Shown piece after piece: positions 1 through 5,406 of a stretch of 6,067 nt of DNA. Source of the stretch: CAZYWA01 sp964650975 [NCBI: uncultured bacterium] (GTDB taxonomy: Bacteria; JADJOY01); assembly GCA_964650975.1 (NCBI GenBank), contig CAZYWA010000488.1:1-6067 (forward strand). The letters are read 5' to 3'. The notes under the pieces were generated by a model, which saw only the letters and a program-made list of their open reading frames with translations, was not told the origin of the DNA and did not search any database. Every line of letters begins with the position of its first letter. Positions within the stretch are counted from its first letter, which is position 1. The position numbers and the translations under genes are program-made.

Positions 1-19
1 AGAAAGATACCTTCTATTG

Positions 20-123
20 GTTTGTAAGAGACACTACTATCAAGAGAAACAAGACAAAGACCAGGGCACGATTCGTTCACGTTTTCATCCGATTCGTTCA
101 CTTGAGCCATCCGATTCGTTCAC
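20..123 (+). repeat. Left terminal inverted repeat with three iteron-like copies
   Basis: Three direct copies of GATTCGTTCAC begin at 70, 91 and 113. The second and third share the longer form CATCCGATTCGTTCAC (86-101 and 108-123). Positions 44-119 pair without any gap with the reverse complement of 3189-3114 (position x matches 3233 minus x). I count 32/37 identities over 44-80 and 27/39 over 81-119, the latter concentrated in the motif copies. Weaker similarity continues outward to about 20. The last copy overlaps the stop codon of the polymerase gene. The 21-22 bp period places the copies on one face of the helix, as expected for sites bound by an oligomeric protein. Confidence 0.85.
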
Positions 124-1880
124 GCATGGGCCGCTCGCTCAAGGAGAGGCGGACAGCCCTCAAGCTCACCAAGAATCCCGGCTACCCGGTTCCACATGCC
201 GCGGCCCTTCTCGTCGAGCAGTCGATCGGGGTGTCGGATAATCCGCACGTCGGACCGAAGCTCGAATCCGCCGAGCACGGTGCGGCTGGCGTCGGCCATG
301 ACCCGCTGCATCTCGGCGACGGCATCGTCGATCTCGTCGTCGGCAGCCTCGATGAGAAAGGCGTCATGGATCGGCGCACAGACCTCGATGCCGCTCTCGA
401 CCGCGAGACAAGCCGCCAGCCGCATCATCTCGGCACCGTGGGCCTGCATGGGGAAGTTCGCGAGTGTCAGCGGGCGCGTCTCCGTGCCGAGGTGAATCGG
501 CCAGCCCAAGGTGGTCCTCATGGACCCGTGGAGGAAGACGGTGTCGACCGCGGCTTGTCGCCATGTCCAGAAATCTCGGTAGGTGGCGTGGTGAGCGTCG
601 AGTAGCTCCTGCCCCGAAGCACGGGGTGCGCGGATTCTCTCGGCGAGCCCCTTGGCTCCGAGGCCGAAGAGCACGCCCAGCGAACACGCTTTGAATCGTT
701 CCCGCTCGACCGGATGCGTCTCCTTGGTAGCACCGGGCGGAACCGCACCGGCTTGCTGCGCGAAGCTCAAGTAGGGGTCGCCAGACATGTACGCATGGCT
801 CATCGCGGCGTCGCCGGAGAGAGCGGCGGCGATGCCGAGTTCTTGTTGCGACCAGTCGATGCACGCGAGCGCTCGCCCGGGTGTTGGGCTGATGAGACTC
901 CTGAGCCACGAGGGAAGCCCGAAGATGGACTTCCTTGCTGCGTTGCGGCCTGTCACCGTGCCGAATGCGGACAGCAGCGTGCGGTGGCGTCCGTCGCTCG
1001 CGACGGGTAGGTCGAGGGTCTTGAGCTTCGATTGAACTTGCCGAAGCTCGTGCATCGGAGCGACCTCGGGATGCAGGAGTGCTGCCAGTTCGAACGTCTT
1101 GTCGTCGAGCATGGGGTGTCCGCTCGGGAGGTGGGGCCAGTCGATGTGATGCCCGCGCGCCCATTCGAGCCATCGCGCGGAGTCGAACCGTGTGCCGTCG
1201 TAGATGCCGTACTGCGCGTCGACCTGGCGGATGAGCTGGAGCTTGATGGTCTCCCAGTGAGTCGTGAGGCTCTTGAGGAGAGCAGTGTCGATCGGGACTC
1301 CTCGCCGCTCCATCAATGCCGCCGCCTTCATGAAGCGACCGCGGAGAAGCGCGTGTCGAAGATCGATTCCCGGCGCCATCTGAGGAAGAAGCCGTTCGAG
1401 GGCGAACACGTCCTCGTTGCAGTACGCCTGGAGGTCGGGCCGCTCCTGATCGGAGAACGGGGCACCGCGTCTCGCGAGCGCCCGCATCTCCTCCTTCTCG
1501 GCCGCGTCCATGGGATCGAGATCGTAGTAGGCGAGAGCCCCTAGCAATCCGGAGCTGCCACGCTCCGAACCGATCGTGAGGCGCTTACCATTCGTCGCGA
1601 CACGGAACTCCGGGTAAAGGTCCAACACATGCCGAGGAAGCGGCCAGCCGAGTTCGAGGAAGCAGTTCATCTCGGCACTCGCGTAGTAGGCGACGAAGAG
1701 AGCGTTCGGATCGGAGAACGGTTCCGGAATCGGGGGGCGTTCCCCGGAGAGCCAGACTTCATGAACACCTGGCTCACCGAGAAACTTCCACGAGAGACAG
1801 TGGATGGCGGGATTCCCGCCGCTCTCGCTCCGGAACTCGAAGTCGAGCAGGATGGCCGGACCAGTCCACCCGCGGATCAT
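120..1880 (-). CDS. Family A DNA polymerase (3'-5' exonuclease plus polymerase, no 5' nuclease)
   Basis: A 586-aa template-directed DNA polymerase of the Pol I family. Pol I of E. coli is 928 aa; the missing part is the N-terminal 5'-nuclease. The N-terminal third is a DEDDy exonuclease: Exo I as LLDFEF (D13, E15) and Exo III as YCNED (Y153, D157). Exo II is less clear (around N72 or D87). The polymerase domain has TVTGRN (308-313), motif A IDWSQQEL (D342, E347), motif B RERFKACSLGVLFG (R393, K397), the NFPMQ segment (475-479) and motif C IHDAFLIE (H505, D506). Differences from E. coli Pol I are Leu401 at the F762 position, Phe405 at Y766 and Ala507 at E883. The ATG overlaps the upstream stop (ATGA) and has a strong Shine-Dalgarno sequence, so it is probably translated coupled to the 218-aa protein. 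Its stop codon lies inside the innermost left repeat. This is an accessory, element-type polymerase and probably not the housekeeping polA. Confidence 0.95.
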   Translation of the reverse strand: MIRGWTGPAILLDFEFRSESGGNPAIHCLSWKFLGEPGVHEVWLSGERPPIPEPFSDPNALFVAYYASAEMNCFLELGWPLPRHVLDLYPEFRVATNGKRLTIGSERGSSGLLGALAYYDLDPMDAAEKEEMRALARRGAPFSDQERPDLQAYCNEDVFALERLLPQMAPGIDLRHALLRGRFMKAAALMERRGVPIDTALLKSLTTHWETIKLQLIRQVDAQYGIYDGTRFDSARWLEWARGHHIDWPHLPSGHPMLDDKTFELAALLHPEVAPMHELRQVQSKLKTLDLPVASDGRHRTLLSAFGTVTGRNAARKSIFGLPSWLRSLISPTPGRALACIDWSQQELGIAAALSGDAAMSHAYMSGDPYLSFAQQAGAVPPGATKETHPVERERFKACSLGVLFGLGAKGLAERIRAPRASGQELLDAHHATYRDFWTWRQAAVDTVFLHGSMRTTLGWPIHLGTETRPLTLANFPMQAHGAEMMRLAACLAVESGIEVCAPIHDAFLIEAADDEIDDAVAEMQRVMADASRTVLGGFELRSDVRIIRHPDRLLDEKGRGMWNRVAGILGELEGCPPLLERAAHA

Positions 1881-2533
1881 CGCTCACCTCGGATCTTCCG
1901 GAGGACCGGGTGATCGGTCGTCTCGATCAAGAGATCTTTGAGTGCGAGCTTGAGCAGCTCCTCGAAGGTCCGGGCGGGCCACTGCGGTTCACCCAAATCC
2001 GCCTTCGCCCCGACCGCGTCGTAGTGTCGGGCGTATTGGTTGGATCGGACACTGACCCACTGATGCTCGGCGGCCTTCGCGGCGCGGAGCGCAGACTCGC
2101 TCCAGGCGTCCAAGCGTCCATCTTCACCGGGCAGGCGGAGCGGCCACAGGAAGCTCACCCCGTCTCGCGTGATCGCCTGACGGAGCTGCATCGGCGTCGC
2201 CTCACCGGGGAACGCCTCGGCGATGGCCGGAGCCAGGACGTAGGTCTCGTCCCGTTCGATCTTGAGCTTGAGCGCCGCGACCACCACCTGCCGATCGGCG
2301 TCGGGATGGACGCGGATGAACTCGTGCCGACTCGGCTTCCGGAGCGGCATCATCAGGACGATCGGCTCCACGCAGAGCGTCTGCTGATAGTTCTGAGGCA
2401 GCCGGATCTGTTCGAGGATCGACACAGGGGCTCCACCCGGTGCGCCCGCGGACGAGACGGTCGTCGGATCGAGCGCGTCGGCGCGTGACTCGCTGGAATC
2501 GGTTGCCGGGTTGAACTGCTGGTTGTGGTGCAT
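1877..2533 (-). CDS. Conserved hypothetical protein coupled to the DNA polymerase
   Basis: A 218-aa protein without signal peptide or membrane segment. I recognise the pattern as a family of uncharacterised bacterial proteins but know no function. Residues 1-35 are polar and probably disordered. A compact domain follows with RLPQNY (44-49), LRKPSRHEFIRVHP (64-77), the hydrophobic FLWPLRLP (128-135), an AAKAAEHQWVSVR helix (151-163), QWPARTFEELLKLAL (184-198) and a C-terminal DHPVLRKIRG (207-216). The basic PSRHEFIRVHP segment and conserved Trp residues would suit nucleic-acid or partner binding, but that is conjecture. It is first in the operon and its TGA overlaps the polymerase ATG by 4 bp, so a stoichiometric partner or accessory factor of the polymerase is a reasonable guess. 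The start is supported by AAGGAG at 2546-2541, seven bases before the ATG, behind a structured leader. Confidence 0.88.
   Translation of the reverse strand: MHHNQQFNPATDSSESRADALDPTTVSSAGAPGGAPVSILEQIRLPQNYQQTLCVEPIVLMMPLRKPSRHEFIRVHPDADRQVVVAALKLKIERDETYVLAPAIAEAFPGEATPMQLRQAITRDGVSFLWPLRLPGEDGRLDAWSESALRAAKAAEHQWVSVRSNQYARHYDAVGAKADLGEPQWPARTFEELLKLALKDLLIETTDHPVLRKIRGER
1884..1890 (-). promoter_or_regulatory. Ribosome binding site of the polymerase gene
   Basis: On the minus strand GAGGTGA stands three bases before the ATG at 1880 and is a seven-base match to the anti-Shine-Dalgarno complement. It lies inside the last codons of the 218-aa gene, whose stop overlaps the ATG, so re-initiation by terminating ribosomes is likely. 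It fixes the polymerase start. Confidence 0.85.
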
Positions 2534-2540
2534 GAAATAG

Positions 2541-2546
2541 CTCCTT
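2541..2546 (-). promoter_or_regulatory. Ribosome binding site of the 218-aa gene
   Basis: AAGGAG on the minus strand, seven bases before the ATG at 2533. It directly abuts the hairpin at 2547-2564, so local RNA structure, or a protein bound to that hairpin, could control access of the ribosome. Confidence 0.85.
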
Positions 2547-2564
2547 CTGGTCCCCGCGGACCAG
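2547..2564 (-). promoter_or_regulatory. Perfect hairpin adjoining the Shine-Dalgarno sequence
   Basis: On the minus strand CTGGTCC GCGG GGACCAG forms a perfect 7-bp stem with a 4-base loop, followed immediately by AAGGAG. A second hairpin (2565-2582, CTCGAC/GTCGAG, 6-bp stem and 6-base loop) abuts it on the upstream side. The position suits translational control, for example autoregulation by one of the operon proteins; the sequence alone does not show which. Confidence 0.55.
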
Positions 2565-2584
2565 CTCGACTCGTAGGTCGAGAC

Positions 2585-2633
2585 AAAAAGCCGCCCCTGA
2601 CGACGACCCGGCGAGGCGTCTATCAGGGGCGGC
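2585..2633 (-). terminator. Terminator-like hairpin in the leader of the polymerase operon
   Basis: Read on the minus strand, GCCGCCCCTGA (2633-2623) pairs perfectly with TCAGGGGCGGC (2600-2590), an 11-bp GC-rich stem followed at once by TTTTT (2589-2585). This is the form of a rho-independent terminator for minus-strand transcription. It lies upstream of the operon, about 50 bases before the first start codon, so it would act as a leader terminator (attenuator) or end a separate upstream small transcript. The 22-base loop is long, and its GACG/CGTC bases can pair to extend the structure. Confidence 0.65.
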
Positions 2634-2644
2634 TCCCCCGATAG
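2620..2644 (-). promoter_or_regulatory. Possible antiterminator hairpin competing with the leader terminator
   Basis: On the minus strand CTATCGGGG (2644-2636) can pair with CCCC-T-GATAG (2629-2620) as nine base pairs with one bulged T. This sequesters most of the 5' arm of the terminator stem, so the two structures exclude each other. A third option is the small hairpin TCCCCC/GGGGGA (2649-2634), which would free the terminator arm. Such switching is the classical layout of attenuators and riboswitches. No known riboswitch class or leader peptide was recognised. Confidence 0.4.
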
Positions 2645-2793
2645 GGGGAAGTCGTTGTTGTCTTCGATCGCCGGGTTGAGAGCGATGCCCTCACCCGGGT
2701 CGCGCTACAAAACCGCAGGTTTCGCTACAGCGGATGTAGCATCGACGTCGCGGGCATGGGCGATCTGGCCGAAGGGGCGTGGAGCTGACCAGA

Positions 2794-2814
2794 GTCCCGG
2801 GACCAAATGGTCCC
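2794..2814. promoter_or_regulatory. Overlapping palindromes GTCCCGGGAC and GGGACCA/TGGTCCC
   Basis: A perfect 10-bp palindrome (2794-2803) shares five bases with a 7-bp inverted repeat spaced by AA (2799-2814). The same GGTCC/GGACC core recurs in the hairpin at 2547-2564, which raises the possibility of one recognised sequence used twice. Function unknown; an operator, or the remnant of a former insertion-element end, would both fit. Confidence 0.35.
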
Positions 2815-2904
2815 ACTTTCGTTCCCGGCTCCCGAAAAAATCCGTCTTTTTGGAGGGGTGTTTACACTTGGCCTCCCACGAAATCATTACGTTTTCCCGT
2901 TTTG

Positions 2905-2925
2905 CCAAGGTATCCTGTACCTTGG
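2905..2925. promoter_or_regulatory. Perfect 8-bp inverted repeat, possible operator
   Basis: CCAAGGTA and TACCTTGG flank the five bases TCCTG. There is no T-run on either side, so it is not a rho-independent terminator. It lies in the AT-richer patch upstream of both gene pairs, the usual position of an operator for a dimeric repressor. Confidence 0.4.
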
Positions 2926-3109
2926 ATGGTGGGTTTCGTTGTATCCCGGCTGGTCCCGGATCGGGCGGGTGCAAAGGGTAGTCCTGGCCTCCCTTCGACT
3001 CGGCTTGCCCCCGCCGACGATCGCAGCGTGCGCGTCTCGGCGCAGTGCGCCCAGCCCGAGCCGCGGTCTGTTCGGCGCGTGCCGACTACTACCTCTCTCA
3101 GCCCCCGGG

Positions 3110-3213
3110 CCGCACGAATCGGATAGACCGGACGAACGAATCGGACGATTCGGTGAACGAACCGTGTCCTGCTCTTTCTCTTGATTCTCTTGTTGTTGCT
3201 CCTCTCTTCAAAC
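3110..3213 (-). repeat. Right terminal inverted repeat with three iteron-like copies
   Basis: Inverted counterpart of the left end. The outermost copy is GTGAACGAACC (3153-3163), the middle copy GAACGAATCGGA (3134-3145) and the inner copy ACGAATCGGAT (3114-3124). Aligned on a common base, their spacing from outside inward is 21 then 22 bp, the same as on the left. The right copies are more diverged than the left ones, the inner copy having lost the TTCAC end of the motif. The flanking purine-rich stretch (3164-3189 read on the minus strand) also matches 44-69, so the homology is not limited to the motifs. Confidence 0.83.
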
Positions 3214-3294
3214 GATAGATAGACCTCCCTGGTAACGATCGGGCAGAGCCTCGGCTCCGGCCGTGAGCATGCCTCCGGTCGTGCGGCCCTCCCT

Positions 3295-5283
3295 ATGCCC
3301 CGGCGAACCGACGAAGCGCTCCGCGAAGCCTTCTCCCGGGCCGTCCACGGTGAGGGTGCCGCGCACGGCATACCGTCCGCGCGGGCGACGGATCTCCTGG
3401 CCCACTTCGATGAGGCGTTTCCTGCCGATCCGACCCGGTCCATTTCGGACGGGCGCCCGTCGATCCTCGATCTCGCCGCCGTGTTCTGGCAGGCAGCAGG
3501 CGTCCTGGAACCTGAACCACTCTTCAGCTTCTTCGAGTCGGCTCCTTCTGCGGATCTGATCCACCTCGTCGATCGGGTGGCCGCCGCGAGCTACCTGGCC
3601 ACCCCGAGCACGCCGCTGCTCGATCTGGAAGAGCTGGCACACCAGGCGACGCAGACCCTCGAATTCCTGCGGGCACACGAGAAGGAGTTTCTCCGACATG
3701 GCGAGGTCACCGTGTTGCCCTCCGACTTCCGGTGGCTCGCTCTCCGCATGTGTAGCTTCCACCATCACCAGCGAGGTCTCCGGTTCGCGGAGGTTGAGCA
3801 CGACAAGCGGGGTCGGAGCTGGATCATCTACGACGCGCCTGAAGCATCGGAGTCCGCCGCCGATGCAGCGATGAGCCGCAGTCTCGATGCTCTCCGTCAG
3901 ACGGTCCCGGCGAGCCGCATGAGAGCAGCCCCCGGCGAGCCCGAGATATCAACGTCGTGGAGTCACCTGATAGCGCCCTCCGGTCTCGCGGATCGCCGAT
4001 CGGCCGCGAGGAACGCGGCGGTGCATGCGGCTCGGAAGCGCGTCCTCAAGACGTTGATCGACTGCGTCGTCGCCCGCGAGCCGAAGCGGCTCTGGTCGCG
4101 CGTCGTCGACGAGTTGGGGAAGCACTTCGACCAAGCAGAAGTCGAGTCGATGCTCCACGAGTGCATGCTCTGGGGCTCGGTCGATCGCGAGCCCGGTGGT
4201 TTCGCCATCGAAGAGATGATCTTGGAGCTTGGTCCGTTGATCGGGCTTCTGGAGGTCGTCGGGCACTTCGAGAAGGAGCTGGAGATCGGTTCCCTTTCGA
4301 AGACTCGCGCCAGGCTTTCGCCGGTGCTCGGTTCGTTCGCCTCCGCTCCGGATCGGAGCCGATTCCCCTCGTACTTCCAGCTACTCAACGGCCCAGTCAT
4401 CGAGCCCGTGAACGAGGCGCTCGATCTCTATCTCGATCTCGAACGCGCAGAGCGTGGTTTCTGGGCCTCATTCCAGTCACGACTGGTTCTCGATTTGCAG
4501 ACGGACTTCCCGGTCCGTATCGAGGTTCCCTCGATTCGTGTTCGTGCGCGTTTCGTACGCGATGCGACGGAGATGTTGCAGGAGCTGACTCGCGAGGTCG
4601 CGCGCCGCATGGAGGAGCACGGCCGCGAGCTGGATCGCCCGCTTCGGTCGCCCATCGCGATCGGTGAGAACCGATTCATCCGCGATGGCGGCGACTGGTT
4701 GGTCGAGTTCGAAGGCGTCGTGGTGCGCGTGAAGGCGTCCAAGAATCTTGCCCGAATCGCTCGACTCCTCGAAAAGCCGAGGGGCGACGTCCCGTCGATC
4801 GACCTCGCACGCATGGACGAGGACGGCCGCATCCGCGTCGAGGAGCCGGACGAAGTGACGGACGATCCGGATGACCCGGACGAGGGTCCGCCGATGGACG
4901 GTGGCCAGGCGCTCGACCACTTCGAACCCGAGGAGATCGCGAGGCTTCGTGGGCAGCGTGCGGCGCTTGCGAGGGAGATCGAGGAAGCTCGTCGCGATCA
5001 CGACGTCAGCCGAGTCGAGCGACTCCAGGCGGAAGTGGCCGCTTTGAGCGACTACATCATCGGCGGACTCACCAAAGACGGAGCAGGTCGGAAAGAGGGA
5101 TCGTGGGTGGAGAAGGCGCGAAAGAGTGCTGGCAACTCCATCGGCCGCGGGATCGAGGCCATCCGCAAGGTCCATCCGTCTCTCGCGATTCACCTGCATC
5201 GATACATCGACAAGGGTGTGACGTGCGTCTACCGACCCGATCCGCCGTGCGCGTGGCGCATCGAGTTCGAGCACAAGCCCTGA
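3295..5283 (+). CDS. Large protein of unknown function with regulator-type C-terminal module
   Basis: A 662-aa soluble protein without signal peptide, membrane segments or ATPase motifs. Residues 1-440 are mostly helical and I do not recognise the family. Residues 459-506, with GGDWLVEFEGVVVRVKAS and NLARIARLLEKP, resemble the winged-helix-like segment (W.l.f.G....l....GL..La.LL..P) found in many actinobacterial and planctomycete regulators and large multidomain proteins. An acidic Asp/Pro linker follows (516-535), then a coiled coil (549-589) and the block EKARKSAGNSIGRGI (606-620), HPSLAIHLHR (627-636), GVTCVYRP (641-648), which accompanies that segment in those proteins. Its role is unknown to me. 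ATG 3295 is the only ATG or GTG start after the in-frame stop at 3220, but it has no Shine-Dalgarno sequence. The nearest downstream in-frame gene begins 123 bp further on the same strand. Regulation or DNA binding is inferred only. Confidence 0.85.
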   Translation: MPRRTDEALREAFSRAVHGEGAAHGIPSARATDLLAHFDEAFPADPTRSISDGRPSILDLAAVFWQAAGVLEPEPLFSFFESAPSADLIHLVDRVAAASYLATPSTPLLDLEELAHQATQTLEFLRAHEKEFLRHGEVTVLPSDFRWLALRMCSFHHHQRGLRFAEVEHDKRGRSWIIYDAPEASESAADAAMSRSLDALRQTVPASRMRAAPGEPEISTSWSHLIAPSGLADRRSAARNAAVHAARKRVLKTLIDCVVAREPKRLWSRVVDELGKHFDQAEVESMLHECMLWGSVDREPGGFAIEEMILELGPLIGLLEVVGHFEKELEIGSLSKTRARLSPVLGSFASAPDRSRFPSYFQLLNGPVIEPVNEALDLYLDLERAERGFWASFQSRLVLDLQTDFPVRIEVPSIRVRARFVRDATEMLQELTREVARRMEEHGRELDRPLRSPIAIGENRFIRDGGDWLVEFEGVVVRVKASKNLARIARLLEKPRGDVPSIDLARMDEDGRIRVEEPDEVTDDPDDPDEGPPMDGGQALDHFEPEEIARLRGQRAALAREIEEARRDHDVSRVERLQAEVAALSDYIIGGLTKDGAGRKEGSWVEKARKSAGNSIGRGIEAIRKVHPSLAIHLHRYIDKGVTCVYRPDPPCAWRIEFEHKP

Positions 5284-5370
5284 GCGTCCCTCCGGTTCGA
5301 GCGGTCCCGCCCGTGGTGTGAGGCAGAGAGCCGTAATCAGACCGTCTCTTCTACCTATTCTGGGTGAACA

Positions 5371-5395
5371 CCGAGTTCCCGATTCCGGGAACCGG
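5371..5395 (+). promoter_or_regulatory. Hairpin just upstream of the Toprim gene start
   Basis: GTTCCCG (5375-5381) and CGGGAAC (5386-5392) form a perfect 7-bp stem around ATTC, extended by CCG/CGG (5371-5373 with 5393-5395) across one bulged A. It ends 11 bases before the ATG at 5407, where a Shine-Dalgarno sequence would be expected. No T-run follows, so a terminator for the 662-aa gene is unlikely. It could be an operator or a translational control hairpin. The rest of 5284-5406 shows nothing else. Confidence 0.4.
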
Positions 5396-5406
5396 CGTCC
5401 ACCCCG

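Larger units (their letters stand above)
20..3213. mobile_element. Putative TIR-bounded mobile element carrying a DNA polymerase operon
   Basis: The segment is enclosed by two imperfect inverted repeats, each holding three copies of one 16-bp motif with mirrored 21/22-bp spacing. Inside are only two recognisable genes, a conserved hypothetical protein and a family A DNA polymerase, plus a long structured non-coding region. The limits given are the outermost positions at which the ends still match in the same register (GTTTG at 20-24 against 3213-3209). The true termini may lie before base 1 and near 3232, and no target-site duplication can be assigned. No transposase, integrase or relaxase gene is present, so if the unit moves, the enzyme would act in trans or lie outside the window. 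The alternative is a fixed replication or regulatory locus with symmetric protein-binding arrays. The repeat symmetry is seen directly; mobility is inferred. Confidence 0.6.
2534..3294. other. 761-bp divergent non-coding region rich in inverted repeats
   Basis: No convincing gene on either strand: the open frames here lack Shine-Dalgarno sequences and read as low-complexity Pro/Gly/Ser/Arg polypeptides. Beyond the leader hairpins at 2547-2649 there are inverted repeats at 2671-2698 (CCGGGT-T-GAG with CTCACCCGG), 2710-2722 (AAACC/GGTTT), 2724-2740 (GCTACA/TGTAGC, beside a direct repeat CGCTAC at 2703 and 2723), 2794-2803 (palindrome GTCCCGGGAC), 2799-2814 (GGGACCA/TGGTCCC), 2852-2876 (GGAGG/CCTCC enclosing GTGT-TT-ACAC) and 2905-2925 (CCAAGGTA/TACCTTGG). 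The part around 2835-2945 is clearly richer in A+T than its surroundings. From about 2945 to 3110 I see nothing distinctive. The right terminal repeat occupies about 3110-3213. No reliable -35/-10 pair could be assigned on either strand. Confidence 0.7.

Noticed and set aside
70-123. Short CRISPR array
   Set aside because: Only three copies of 11-16 bp with 5-6 bp between, and mirrored at the other end; this is an iteron or transposase-site layout.
1910-2488. 192-codon plus-strand open frame, and others at 1032-1544 and 102-605
   Set aside because: Antisense to the two operon genes, without motifs; expected from GC-rich coding sequence.
2794-2830. Remnant of an insertion-sequence end (GGTCCCACTTTCG resembles the inner repeats of some IS21-type ends)
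   Set aside because: Resemblance is from memory and short; no transposase remnant or second end was found.
2861-2920. Promoters such as TTTACA at 2861 (plus) or TTGGCA near 2904 (minus)
   Set aside because: No acceptable -10 hexamer at 16-18 bp spacing for either.
2905-2925. Rho-independent terminator at the 8-bp inverted repeat
   Set aside because: AT-containing stem without a following T-run on either strand.
2655-2981. Overlapping short open frames on both strands in the intergenic region (also 2705-2974 minus, 2807-3184 plus)
   Set aside because: No ribosome binding site, no family resemblance, and the region is dominated by inverted repeats. A small gene cannot be fully excluded.
3208-3801. 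197-codon open frame on the minus strand
   Set aside because: Antisense to the start of the 662-aa gene, crosses the inter-element region and has no recognisable motif; a high-GC shadow frame.
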